Assembly (NCBI GenBank): GCA_900544025.1
Contig: UQTM01000001.1
Location: 53,321 to 117,320 of the forward strand
Direction of reading: 5' to 3'
DNA from: an uncultured Odoribacter sp.
GTDB taxonomy: Bacteria > Bacteroidota > Bacteroidia > Bacteroidales > Marinifilaceae
DNA: 64,000 nucleotides
The position numbers were made by a program, and so were the translations under genes. Positions 25,714 to 34,602 of the stretch are shown piece after piece (positions within the stretch are counted from its first letter, which is position 1; every line of letters starts with the position of its first letter). Under the pieces are notes generated by a model. That model ran no database searches. It saw only the letters and a program-made list of their open reading frames with translations, and was not told the origin of the DNA.

Positions 25714-26598
25714 TTAATATTTCCCCGTTAAACCGATAAAGGCATCTTCAAGGGACAAAGGCGGCTCTTCCGTCACCACAGCCTGAATACCATTTTGTTT
25801 CAGCCAGCCGGATACAAATTCCAACGATTCGAACGACCAGGTTTCCGCCTGCTTCCGGATAACGGAAGTATGGAACAAAGCCGGATGTTCAGGAATTTCG
25901 TCGGCCGAGTCCAGCATGAAAGTATATCGACGGAAAGTGCGGAGCAATTCACCGACAGGTTTCTGTACTAATATTCTACCGTAATCCATGATGATGCAAT
26001 CATCGATCAGCCTTTCCATATCCTGAATAATATGCGACGTAAGAAAAACCGTTTTTTCCTCCGCCTTTGCATATTCATGTAAATACTCGATAAACAAACG
26101 GCGATAGCCGGGATCCAGCCCCAAAGAGAAATCATCCAGCACCAACAATTCGGCATTTTGCGCTAAAATAAGCCCCAATGCCACCTGTGAACGTTGCCCG
26201 CAAGACATCCGGGATATTTGCTGCCGGGGTGCCACCTTCAATTTTTTCATCAATTCATAATAAGCATCTTTATTCCAGCGGGGATAAAAAGCTGCATAAA
26301 AGCGTTCGATCTCCTCGATGTTCATAAAAGAATACTGTACGTGCCCTTCGATCAGCAAAGCGATCCGCTGGCGGGTGACAGGTTGCATTTTTTGAATATT
26401 CTCCCCGAAAATAAGACATTCGCCGGCACGAGGCTGTAAATAACCGCTCAAAATATTGATCGTTGTGGTCTTTCCTGTCCCGTTTTTTCCCAATAATCCC
26501 AATATCCTCCCTTTAGGGACATTAAAGCTCAAATCACGGTATATTTGATGCTCCCCATAATAATGGGTAAGATTTCTACATTCTATTATATTTTCCAT
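25714..26598 (-). CDS. ABC transporter ATP-binding protein with Walker B Glu replaced by Asp
   Basis: The 294-residue ATPase has Walker A GLLGKNGTGKTTT (34-46), a signature MSCGQ (131-135; canonical LSGGQ), and Walker B LLVLDDFS (151-158), in which the catalytic glutamate of the usual LLLDEP is Asp156. The switch histidine is present (TSHII). The C-terminal 80 residues form an extension typical of BcrA/CcmA-type exporters. It pairs with the permease 17 nt downstream and DUF4857, and is 103 nt after the DUF6850 gene. Asp in place of Glu usually slows hydrolysis in related ATPases; activity here is untested. Confidence 0.86.
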   Translation of the reverse strand: MENIIECRNLTHYYGEHQIYRDLSFNVPKGRILGLLGKNGTGKTTTINILSGYLQPRAGECLIFGENIQKMQPVTRQRIALLIEGHVQYSFMNIEEIERFYAAFYPRWNKDAYYELMKKLKVAPRQQISRMSCGQRSQVALGLILAQNAELLVLDDFSLGLDPGYRRLFIEYLHEYAKAEEKTVFLTSHIIQDMERLIDDCIIMDYGRILVQKPVGELLRTFRRYTFMLDSADEIPEHPALFHTSVIRKQAETWSFESLEFVSGWLKQNGIQAVVTEEPPLSLEDAFIGLTGKY

Positions 26599-26701
26599 AT
26601 TTTTGTTTTAATTCATATAAAACGGCTCTCTTCATTCCTTGTTCTCTCCTGCCTCCGTCCGATTTCTCTTTCCTAAAAACGGCCCGGAAAAGAAAGGCAG
26701 G

Positions 26702-28234
26702 TCAAAAAAACAAATCCAATCCGGTTTCTATCCCCCAACGGTAGATACTTCCCGCCGAACGGGCGTACTTCCCTCCAGCCTCCACAGCCATACTGGTTTG
26801 TCCCTTCAAGGGCCAATGATATGCCAGATCGACTTTTAATTCGTAAAAATTCCGTTTTCGGAATTCATATTCCCGTACCCAAAAATCACTTGCCATTTCT
26901 TCGGCAGGAGGGGCATTTAAATCGGATTTCAGTGTTCTATACATCCCTCCGGCTAAATCCAGATACAATTTCCGACGTTTAAAACGATGTATCGTTCCTC
27001 CCGACACTACACCTTTTATTCCGGTGATCCGCTGGGAATAATCGGGATACAAATAACGTTCCCGGTCATCCTTCCCGATAACCTGCAAACCATACCAATA
27101 AGCCGTCTTTCCGGACGGTGTATGCTGAAAAACCATTGAAATGTTTCCGGATACCGTCTCACGCTCATATTTATCCGATTCGCTCAGCACTCTCCAGACA
27201 TAAACCCCTGTCGCTGTATCCGTCACTGTTTTTTCGTAACTTTTTTCAAGTCCGGTCTGGCTCATGTATTCCCCTTCCGCCTCCAACAATAATACGGCCG
27301 TTTCTTTCAGACGGAAACGCCAGTTCACTCCTGCCGCGACCGTACCCTCTTTCAATAAAAATGGGGTACGCAGGTCTCCCTCTTCCACCTCCATTTTCCG
27401 GCGGTCATACCTAAGCATAAAACTCCCTCCGTATTTTTTCTGCTGCCGTAATTGCACGCCCCCTCCATAAGAATGCGAACGGTAATACCGCCTAAACGAA
27501 CTTTCTATCCCTGAAAAGCTATAATCATAAAGCCCGAACCCTCTCAGCAGGTAAAAATAATCCTTACGCGAAGACTCTTCTATCCGGATAGTCAGATGCT
27601 GTTTGTAAAAAATATAGTCCAGAAATAAACCCAAGTCCCATTTTTTCATTCCGATCACGATCCCCGGATTTAACTGCAATTCGGAAATCGTATTCTTCGG
27701 GCGCGGATCGGCTTTCCGGTAAGCCACAGTTCCCCGGTAATCGGCACGCAATCCGTAAACGATATTTTTTCCATACAATGCGGCACTTCCTCCCAAACGG
27801 TAAAGTTCGTGGTAATAATTTCCCCCCAATGAATCCGCCACCAGATAAGGCCCCAGCAGCCGTTCGTCCCTCACATCCGTATAACGGGTATTTCTGCGCA
27901 GCCCGCTTTCCCAGGCTGCAATCCCCGAATACATAAACTTCCCTTTTTCTACTCCATACCCCAAAGCCTCTGCCCGGTAAAGATTTCCTTTATCCCCGTC
28001 GAACTGGGAATAAAAAGTTTTTGCATCGTCCGTCCGGAAACGGAAAGAAAGCCGGCTTTTCTTTTTCTGTTCCAGCCAGCCGAAAGCAGCAGGATTAAAG
28101 CGATACCCCTTCTCGAGACGGTCGATGGGCAATTCTCCGCAAAACAGGGAATCCCGCCCGGGGACAGTATTGTCTTTCCCCAGGCAGAATTGCCCCAATA
28201 GCAAGAATAGCATCGACCAATATAATCCCTTCAT
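26702..28234 (-). CDS. DUF6850 family outer-membrane beta-barrel protein
   Basis: The 510-residue product has a signal peptide (MKGLYWSMLFLLLGQFCLG) and a long run of amphipathic strands with aromatic residues, ending in the beta-barrel terminus RWGIETGLDLFF (C-terminal Phe, as needed for BAM insertion). The arrangement and neighbours fit DUF6850. It is not a TonB receptor: no plug domain is visible. It lies 18 nt after the DUF4876 gene, indicating co-transcription with that lipoprotein and the TonB receptor. Function is unknown; it may be a porin-like partner. Confidence 0.75.
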   Translation of the reverse strand: MKGLYWSMLFLLLGQFCLGKDNTVPGRDSLFCGELPIDRLEKGYRFNPAAFGWLEQKKKSRLSFRFRTDDAKTFYSQFDGDKGNLYRAEALGYGVEKGKFMYSGIAAWESGLRRNTRYTDVRDERLLGPYLVADSLGGNYYHELYRLGGSAALYGKNIVYGLRADYRGTVAYRKADPRPKNTISELQLNPGIVIGMKKWDLGLFLDYIFYKQHLTIRIEESSRKDYFYLLRGFGLYDYSFSGIESSFRRYYRSHSYGGGVQLRQQKKYGGSFMLRYDRRKMEVEEGDLRTPFLLKEGTVAAGVNWRFRLKETAVLLLEAEGEYMSQTGLEKSYEKTVTDTATGVYVWRVLSESDKYERETVSGNISMVFQHTPSGKTAYWYGLQVIGKDDRERYLYPDYSQRITGIKGVVSGGTIHRFKRRKLYLDLAGGMYRTLKSDLNAPPAEEMASDFWVREYEFRKRNFYELKVDLAYHWPLKGQTSMAVEAGGKYARSAGSIYRWGIETGLDLFF

Positions 28235-28252
28235 TCGCTCGATCTCCCGGAT

Positions 28253-29452
28253 TTATTGCGAAATAACGAAAGGCGCCGGAGTCTGTCCGGTCAGGAAGTC
28301 GTTCGAGGAGTTATTGGTATCCTGTAAATAGGCACGTCCGTTCTCCCAACGTTCCACCTTACGGCGAATCGATTTTCCATTTCCGGAAGCATCGGTATAG
28401 CTGTACCCGGCATCTATCGAAGAAGGCAAAGCTTTCACTTTCAATCCATCCTTTTTGCTCAATTCCACACCGTCAAAAATCAAGGTACGGGGAATGGCAT
28501 AACCATCCAGTAGTTTAGAACCTGCAGCATTCGGAACCTGTACGAAATTTTCATTCATAAATGTCTCCACCTCCTTATCCGGACGGAAAATGAAATACGA
28601 TTTAGTTCCCTGCTGATTCAATACCCAGATTGTCGCCGTATAGCAAAAATGCTTAACCAAATTCGGCACTTCCGGTACATCGATATCGGGAGCATTGGCA
28701 TCCACCCATTCGAAATCGGCATTCGACAAATCAACCGGAGAATTCGGATTCAACGCCTCGTCCCCTTTGTGATTCAAAGCCTTATTGGCAATCACCACGC
28801 TTTTTCCCGGAGCCACCGGATAATCTTTACCGTTTCCGGGAATAGAATAATAGGCTTGAATAGCAATCCGGTCGGGTAAAAACTGATCCCATCTGACAGC
28901 CGATGTAGTACTGGTCGTTATATAGGTTTCACCTATCGCCAACCCGTCTGCATACAACGTATCGTCGCTATTATTAAATATTTCGATAAACTGGTCTTTC
29001 TGGTAAAACTTATCGGCAGGTGTCTTGCTTCCTGCAAAATAGATCTCTTTTATCAACCAGGGGCTTCCCGTTTCCGAATACTCCATCTCCAGGACGACGG
29101 TCTGCTCTAATCCGGCGACACTATGGCTTTGCTTAGACGCCTGGAACAACAGGGAAACAGCGCCTACTGTATCCGTAGTCGATATTTTTTCCCCTGCGAT
29201 TTTAATATGATACACCCCTTCTTCTACCAACGTACTCCATTTTCCGTCCGTATCCGTCGTTCCGCTTACCCCTCTGTTCGTACTGGTATTCGTAAGGGTT
29301 ACCTTCAAACCGTCCCCGGCCAAAGAGGCATATTCTTCGGGCATTTGCGCCTGAACTGTAACTGTCGTGAATTTCACTTCATTGTCCGATTCGGAACATG
29401 CAGCCAATATAAAGGCAAATACCGTCCCGATAATTAAAATTGTTGTTCTCAT
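28253..29452 (-). CDS. DUF4876 domain lipoprotein
   Basis: The 399-residue product is a lipoprotein (MRTTILIIGTVFAFILAAC, C19). Residues about 28-115 look like a carboxypeptidase-like or fibronectin-like beta domain (VKVTLTNTSTNRGVSGTTDTDGKW region), followed by a lamin-tail-like part with the WLIKEIYFAGSKTP and QFIEIFNNSDDTLYADGL motifs of DUF4876. It is probably anchored in the outer membrane next to the TonB receptor encoded 26 nt upstream, in the way SusD accompanies SusC, although it shows no SusD similarity. Ligand unknown. Confidence 0.8.
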   Translation of the reverse strand: MRTTILIIGTVFAFILAACSESDNEVKFTTVTVQAQMPEEYASLAGDGLKVTLTNTSTNRGVSGTTDTDGKWSTLVEEGVYHIKIAGEKISTTDTVGAVSLLFQASKQSHSVAGLEQTVVLEMEYSETGSPWLIKEIYFAGSKTPADKFYQKDQFIEIFNNSDDTLYADGLAIGETYITTSTTSAVRWDQFLPDRIAIQAYYSIPGNGKDYPVAPGKSVVIANKALNHKGDEALNPNSPVDLSNADFEWVDANAPDIDVPEVPNLVKHFCYTATIWVLNQQGTKSYFIFRPDKEVETFMNENFVQVPNAAGSKLLDGYAIPRTLIFDGVELSKKDGLKVKALPSSIDAGYSYTDASGNGKSIRRKVERWENGRAYLQDTNNSSNDFLTGQTPAPFVISQ

Positions 29453-29478
29453 AGTTTACTATTTATTGTTTGTCATTT

Positions 29479-32229
29479 CTATATTTTTATTCCCAATTCC
29501 GCTCCGAAGGCAGGCACTACCCATGTCCGGTCTTCCCCGTTCGTCTTCGTTCTATACTTAGGATTATAATCCCAAAGCCGATTCACCATAAAAGAAAGCT
29601 TTAAATGCTTCCCGATCTCTTTGGTCGCTTTCAGGTTTAGCATCATTGAAACCGGAGTACGGCTCTCTTTAAAATAATTGTCTGAAAATTTCTGGATCAA
29701 TGGCAGAAAGCGGGGATCGTTCTCTTCTTTTTCCGTGAAAGGATGCGTTTCCCCCGCCGGGTTTATATAAGCGACAGGTATTCCGGAAAACTCTTTCGTC
29801 TGCGAAGAAGTAAACCAAACAGTTTGCAGCAAAGCGGAGAAGAGTAATCTGAACCGGGGGATATGGGTCCTGATCCATATATTGGTATTGAATTGCCCTT
29901 TATACTGGCTATTGGAATTCCAGTCATAAATTCCGGCATAGAGATACGGTTTCCCGTTCACGGCCGATTGCGGCCGGTATTGCATCAGTAAACTGACATC
30001 GTAAAGCGTTCTGTAATAAGCTCCGTTCACTTCTATTTCCGTCCGTAAAGCATTGATTCTCGGCACAACAATCCGGTACTCCATTCCCCTTTTCCTTAAA
30101 CGGGAAGCATTAACCGTCCTGGTATAGTTTTTCAGCAAAGTATCCGGGCGGGGAGAGAAATCTTCGATTACAGGCTTTCCGGAGGGTAACACAGACGGGT
30201 TGTCATATTTCGTATATTGAAACGAAAAGAAATTGGATGCCGATTCAAATCCGCTATTGGACAGCTCCTGAAAAAAAGTAAGGTCCAGTCTGAAATCTCC
30301 GACCTGCCAACTGCCCCCTATTTCATACTTCCTGTTCCGGTTTACCGACAATTCCGGATTTTCCCGGTTTTTCACCTGCGTATTTATCCACAAAAAACGA
30401 TTTTCAGGGGTTTGCGAATAATAGTTGGCCGCGATCTCGTCAAACCATACCCGGTCGGGATACAACATATCAAGTGTAGGAAATTTCACTTGCTCGCCAT
30501 ATCCTCCCCGGAGGGTAAGAGAGGATTCCCACTTTCCGACCTTCATTCCCGAATAAGTATAACTAAAATTTACACGTGGCTCTGCAAACCATTTTCCATG
30601 CAGCGAGTACTCCGATGGCAGGTTGGCCGGATTCGTCAGCCGTATCCCGGCAGTCAGCCCCAGCGAATGGAACAAATACCTGTAACGCACCTGATCTTCG
30701 ATGAAAACAGCATGATTGACCATCGCTCTCACCGAACGCAAAGTCCGGGGACGCGACGAGGCATTGTTTGTAGGAAAAGGAGGACGCTCCAAATCATATA
30801 TAGCTCCTTTCCCCAGGTTTTTAGCCGTACGGTTCTCCACGCCGGCCAGCACCCGGTGTGCCGTATTTCCCAATTCAAAATTAGAAACAGCAGAAAATTG
30901 CCAAAAGAAATTAAAAGGCCTGTTTTCCACTTTGTAATGGCTGACATAAGTGGTAGGTAAATAAATCCCCTCCTGTTCCCCTTCCTGCTGGGCGATCGGC
31001 AAAGGCATCGGGCCTGTCAGCGAAACCGTTTTATCCCGGTTTAAAATATCCGCCGTATAATCTCCGGAAACGGTCATTTCCAGCTTGCTCAATCCCCTCA
31101 ACCCCGGTTGCAATGCTGTATTGAAAGTAAGGCCGAAACGATTATAAGTAGCCGAATAAGTATCTTCTGCAAGCGTCAGGTCGGGATCGTTTTTGTCTTT
31201 ATCCAGCGTCCCGGTATAAGTTCCCTGAACATCGTAGCGCCAATCTCCGATACGGGTATTTTTCTGATTCGCATACATCGCCTGAGCTGTGAACCGTGTA
31301 TAGGTCTGTAAATTTTCCCGCACATCGGGCTTCGCCTGTATCACATCCCCGCCTATATGCAAAGTACCCCGGCGCTCTCCCAGCTTAAAGCCTTTTCCGA
31401 TATAGGCCAATTTATTGAGAGGGTTTGCTTTTATCCTCATTTCCAAAGGAGAGGCTCCCGATTTCGATTTCATTAAAACCACTCCGCTGCTCAAATCCCC
31501 GTATTTCACGGAAGATATTCCGGGAATCACCTCCACCTCTTCCAGATGATCGGTAGAAAGCAAACGTAAATCGATTCCCATATTTACCGTAGAACGTTCC
31601 TTCATCCGGTCGTCCCCTCCATACATGGCCGACAGGTTGGCATTATTCGACATCGGCGCTCCGTTATTGATAATAGCCATACCCAAAGCCGTGTTTTGAT
31701 CCGATCCGGCCTGCCGGGAGGTGATCTGATTTACATTGCTCATATCGCCGTCGGCAGAAAGATAGCCCGGTAAAAGCTGGAAAACATCGGCAAGAGAAGA
31801 GGGTTGTATGTGCTCGAGGGCACTTTTGGATATTTTCATCGAAGTCCCGGCCTGATTATACTCCGCACTCACCTTCACTTCGTTCAATTCTAAAGTAAGC
31901 CTTTCAATGGCCAGTTCGAGAGTGGTATCTTTCTCCACCACCAGGGATAAAGAAAGAGGCGCATATCCCAAATATTGCACAGTGAGTTTCCATTTACCTC
32001 CCGGAACACCTTCCAAACGGAATTTTCCATCCGTTCCCGTCAGTGTACCTTTTCCCAAATCCTCTATCCCTACCGTAGCATATTCCATAACAAGCCCTGT
32101 GCCCTTATCCCGCACAACTCCCGAAACACCGTATCTCCCGCCTTCCGCCGCATACACACTCCCTAAGCTCAAGAATAGACAAAATAGGCTGAATACCTTT
32201 AACATATACAATAAAGTCGCTATTTTCAC
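29479..32229 (-). CDS. TonB-dependent receptor with carboxypeptidase-like domain
   Basis: The 916-residue outer-membrane protein has a signal peptide ending near SVYA, a CarboxypepD-like domain (about 32-115: VSGVVRDKGTGLVMEYATV, LTGTDGKFRLEGVPGGKWKLT), a plug domain (about 120-255: LADVFQLLPGYLS, MAIINNGAPMSN, VEVIPGISSVKYGDLSSG), and a 22-strand-type barrel to a terminal ELGIKI. The PGxxSVKYGDLSSGVV motif is the typical plug end. It imports a ligand across the outer membrane using TonB energy. It is the first gene of the six-gene cluster. No SusD gene follows, so it is not a standard glycan receptor. ATG at 32205 is an alternative start. Confidence 0.92.
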   Translation of the reverse strand: MKIATLLYMLKVFSLFCLFLSLGSVYAAEGGRYGVSGVVRDKGTGLVMEYATVGIEDLGKGTLTGTDGKFRLEGVPGGKWKLTVQYLGYAPLSLSLVVEKDTTLELAIERLTLELNEVKVSAEYNQAGTSMKISKSALEHIQPSSLADVFQLLPGYLSADGDMSNVNQITSRQAGSDQNTALGMAIINNGAPMSNNANLSAMYGGDDRMKERSTVNMGIDLRLLSTDHLEEVEVIPGISSVKYGDLSSGVVLMKSKSGASPLEMRIKANPLNKLAYIGKGFKLGERRGTLHIGGDVIQAKPDVRENLQTYTRFTAQAMYANQKNTRIGDWRYDVQGTYTGTLDKDKNDPDLTLAEDTYSATYNRFGLTFNTALQPGLRGLSKLEMTVSGDYTADILNRDKTVSLTGPMPLPIAQQEGEQEGIYLPTTYVSHYKVENRPFNFFWQFSAVSNFELGNTAHRVLAGVENRTAKNLGKGAIYDLERPPFPTNNASSRPRTLRSVRAMVNHAVFIEDQVRYRYLFHSLGLTAGIRLTNPANLPSEYSLHGKWFAEPRVNFSYTYSGMKVGKWESSLTLRGGYGEQVKFPTLDMLYPDRVWFDEIAANYYSQTPENRFLWINTQVKNRENPELSVNRNRKYEIGGSWQVGDFRLDLTFFQELSNSGFESASNFFSFQYTKYDNPSVLPSGKPVIEDFSPRPDTLLKNYTRTVNASRLRKRGMEYRIVVPRINALRTEIEVNGAYYRTLYDVSLLMQYRPQSAVNGKPYLYAGIYDWNSNSQYKGQFNTNIWIRTHIPRFRLLFSALLQTVWFTSSQTKEFSGIPVAYINPAGETHPFTEKEENDPRFLPLIQKFSDNYFKESRTPVSMMLNLKATKEIGKHLKLSFMVNRLWDYNPKYRTKTNGEDRTWVVPAFGAELGIKI

Positions 32230-32390
32230 GCGTACAAAAATACCGGAACAAATAAAACCGATAAATCCCCATATTCAGGTATTTTACCCTCTTACATCCC
32301 CAACAGTAGGGACTGCCTTTCCATTTAACAAGAGACTTTACACACAGACTGAAAAGTTCAGGACAATGGGTCCCGGTAACAGGCCGGGCA

Positions 32391-32422
32391 CAAAAAAGAG
32401 GAAAGCCATACGGCTTTCCTCC
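32391..32422 (-). terminator. Terminator of adk
   Basis: On the minus strand GAGGAAAGCC and GGCTTTCCTC pair around a 4-nt loop and are followed by TTTTTTG, 30 nt after the adk stop codon. Confidence 0.88.
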
Positions 32423-32452
32423 CTATCCTATATGAAGTAAACAGGACGTTCC

Positions 32453-33025
32453 CTATTCCATTTCGTCGATAGCCCGGGTGATGGAACGAAACACTTCATC
32501 CATCGTGTTATCCCCCTCTACATCTACATGCACTCCTTTTTGGCGGTAATGATTGGCTACGTGTACCGTTTTATCGTGATATTCCTTAAAACGCTTTTCG
32601 ATCACTTCCTCGTTATCGTCGGCGCGCCCTTCCACCTTCGCTCTTTCCAGCATCCGGCGTTTCAATTCTTCGAAAGGCACATTAATACAAATCAAACCCT
32701 TTAACGGGCTTCCGGCTTTTTCCAGCATTTCATCCAAAATCTCAGCCTGTGCCACCGTACGGGGAAAACCATCGAAAAGGAATCCGTTCACTCCCCGATT
32801 GCCCTCTATGCTGCTGGCAATCATTTTTACGACCAGTTCATCGGACAACAACTGACCGTTATTAATAATATCGGCAGCCATTTTTCCCAGCTCCGTCCCT
32901 TCTGCTATTTCACGACGAATCATATCTCCGGTGGACAAATGCGCCAGGTTGTATTTTTCGGCGATTCTCTTTGCCTGTGTACCTTTGCCGGCTCCCGGAG
33001 GGCCAAATAATGCAATATTCAACAT
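32453..33025 (-). CDS. adk: Adenylate kinase
   Basis: The 190-residue enzyme interconverts AMP + ATP with 2 ADP. It has the P-loop FGPPGAGKGTQA (7-18), the AMP-binding STGDMIRREI motif (31-40), FLFDGFPRTVAQAE, and the short LID region typical of short-form bacterial kinases (RAKVEGRADDNEEVIEKR) without zinc cysteines. Length and order match Bacteroidota Adk. It is a single-gene unit with its own promoter (33057-33087) and terminator. The minus strand places it back to back with the OmpA gene. Confidence 0.96.
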   Translation of the reverse strand: MLNIALFGPPGAGKGTQAKRIAEKYNLAHLSTGDMIRREIAEGTELGKMAADIINNGQLLSDELVVKMIASSIEGNRGVNGFLFDGFPRTVAQAEILDEMLEKAGSPLKGLICINVPFEELKRRMLERAKVEGRADDNEEVIEKRFKEYHDKTVHVANHYRQKGVHVDVEGDNTMDEVFRSITRAIDEME

Positions 33026-33056
33026 GTTTGATTAATTTTAATATTATTTCCGTTTT

Positions 33057-33087
33057 CAAAGGTAAAAAAAACATCCTAATCCTCAAA
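33057..33087 (-). promoter_or_regulatory. Consensus promoter of adk
   Basis: On the minus strand TTTG (33087-33084), a 19-nt spacer, and TACCTTTG (33064-33057). The start codon at 33025 lies about 32 nt downstream. The remainder of the 313-nt gap up to 33338 must also hold the OmpA-gene promoter, which I could not place. Confidence 0.8.
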
Positions 33088-33338
33088 AACAAAAGGCACG
33101 ATTCATTCTAAACATTCCTTCCACAAATAGAAAGAAGGTTAAAAATTACAAAAATACACATTATATCGCCCAAAATTTGAAACGCATTCTATCTCATTTT
33201 CGTTATTCCCTTAGTCTTGATACTCCGGTCTTTATTCCCTCACGGATTTAGGATCAACCTATATGAATTAAAATATCAAGGAAAATTGAAAGAAAAAAAA
33301 CGTCAATAAATTTTGAGTTACTTAATTTTAAAAATGTT

Positions 33339-34466
33339 ATGAAAAAAGGATTACTGTTATTAGTATTGGCTGCTGGTCTATGTGGAATAGCAAAGGCACA
33401 GGGCCAGGTGGAAGAAGTGATACTGGAACAACGCCTTCCGGGTTATAAAACCACATTTGAAGCCAACCCATTCTGGCATAACTGGTTCATTTCTGCCAAT
33501 TTCGGAGCGAATGCGCTATTTGCAGAACACTCCTCCCAGGCTAAATTTAAAAATACGATTACTTTTATGCCGACTTTGGCAGTAGGAAAATGGTTCAATC
33601 CCTGGTGGGGAGTTCGTTTACAAGGCGGTGGCGGTTCTTTACACGGTTTCACGGAAGGGGCGCACAGCATGATTCACATGCGTTACATCCATTTGCACGC
33701 CGACTTTATGCTGGGATTAATCAACTTTTTCGGCAAATATAACCCCGACCGGAAATTCGATATCGTTCCATTTGCCGGTATCGGTGGTATGACCCGGAAA
33801 AAAGACCAATCTTTCACAATTAACGCAGGTATCCAGGCACGCTATGCCATATCTCCCCGTTTCGATGTGAACGTTGAGTTCCAGGGTATGATTCTGGACG
33901 ACGACCTCGTTGTCAGAGGAGGTTTTCCGAACGACGGTATCGGTGGTTTGACCGCAGGTATTACCTATCGCTTCAAAAACAGAAGTTTCCGCACCGCGCC
34001 GAAACAAATCGTACTCGACGAAATGGCTGCCGCTAATTTAGTGCTGGCTAACCAGGTGGCTCAATTGCAGAACCGTCCGCCAGAAATAAAAGTCGTTGAA
34101 AAAGAAGTGGTGAAGAAAGAAGTTGCCGATGTATATGCCTCTATTCCTTCCACCATTCCTTTCAAATTCAATAGCGCTGTGATACAGGATGTTTACGAGC
34201 CGCTTATTTATAATATCGGTACTTTCCTGAAACAGAATCCTAAAGCTAAAATCCGCGTCGTAGGATATGCAGACAAATTCGGGCCGATCAATGTCAATCT
34301 GAAAATTTCGGAAGAACGTGCCAATGCAGTCGCCAACATGCTGAAAAAAGATTATGGAATCGGTTCAGACCGGATCGTTATCGAATATGTCGGTAAAGAA
34401 AAACCGTACTACAAGAACAACAATAAATGGAACCGTTGCGCAATGGTCGAACTCATCAACAAATAA
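33339..34466 (+). CDS. OmpA family outer-membrane protein
   Basis: The 375-residue protein has a signal peptide (MKKGLLLLVLAAGLCGIAKA), an N-terminal eight-stranded-type barrel (about 45-220), a linker rich in Glu/Lys/Val (KVVEKEVVKKEV), and a C-terminal OmpA peptidoglycan-binding domain (about 270-375) with IPFKFNSA, VVGYADKFGP and the NLKISEERANAVANML motif. It links the outer membrane to peptidoglycan and is usually abundant. A strong terminator follows at 34492. It is divergent from adk and probably monocistronic. Confidence 0.92.
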   Translation: MKKGLLLLVLAAGLCGIAKAQGQVEEVILEQRLPGYKTTFEANPFWHNWFISANFGANALFAEHSSQAKFKNTITFMPTLAVGKWFNPWWGVRLQGGGGSLHGFTEGAHSMIHMRYIHLHADFMLGLINFFGKYNPDRKFDIVPFAGIGGMTRKKDQSFTINAGIQARYAISPRFDVNVEFQGMILDDDLVVRGGFPNDGIGGLTAGITYRFKNRSFRTAPKQIVLDEMAAANLVLANQVAQLQNRPPEIKVVEKEVVKKEVADVYASIPSTIPFKFNSAVIQDVYEPLIYNIGTFLKQNPKAKIRVVGYADKFGPINVNLKISEERANAVANMLKKDYGIGSDRIVIEYVGKEKPYYKNNNKWNRCAMVELINK

Positions 34467-34491
34467 ACTCTTAGTTTAAGTATTATTTTGC

Positions 34492-34547
34492 AGGAATAGT
34501 TTTCCTCAGGCCCCACCGATCGGGCTTTGGGAAAACTATTCCTTTTT
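34492..34547 (+). terminator. Terminator of the OmpA gene
   Basis: AGGAATAGTTTTCC and GGAAAACTATTCCT form a 14-bp stem, with an inner GCCC/GGGC helix in the loop, followed by TTTTT. Confidence 0.88.
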
Positions 34548-34575
34548 ATGGTATTTCATAAACGATTGTTTTTCT

Positions 34576-34583
34576 TATTTTTG
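34576..34583 (+). promoter_or_regulatory. -7 element for PBP1A
   Basis: TATTTTTG matches TAnnTTTG and lies 19 nt before the ATG at 34603. TTTC at 34554-34557 is a weak -33 partner. Confidence 0.5.
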
Positions 34584-34602
34584 TCATGGAAAACAAGGTA
34601 TT

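Noticed and set aside
30217..30960. Plus-strand 247-codon frame opposite the TonB receptor
   Set aside because: Antisense shadow of the receptor gene; no start signal or domain.
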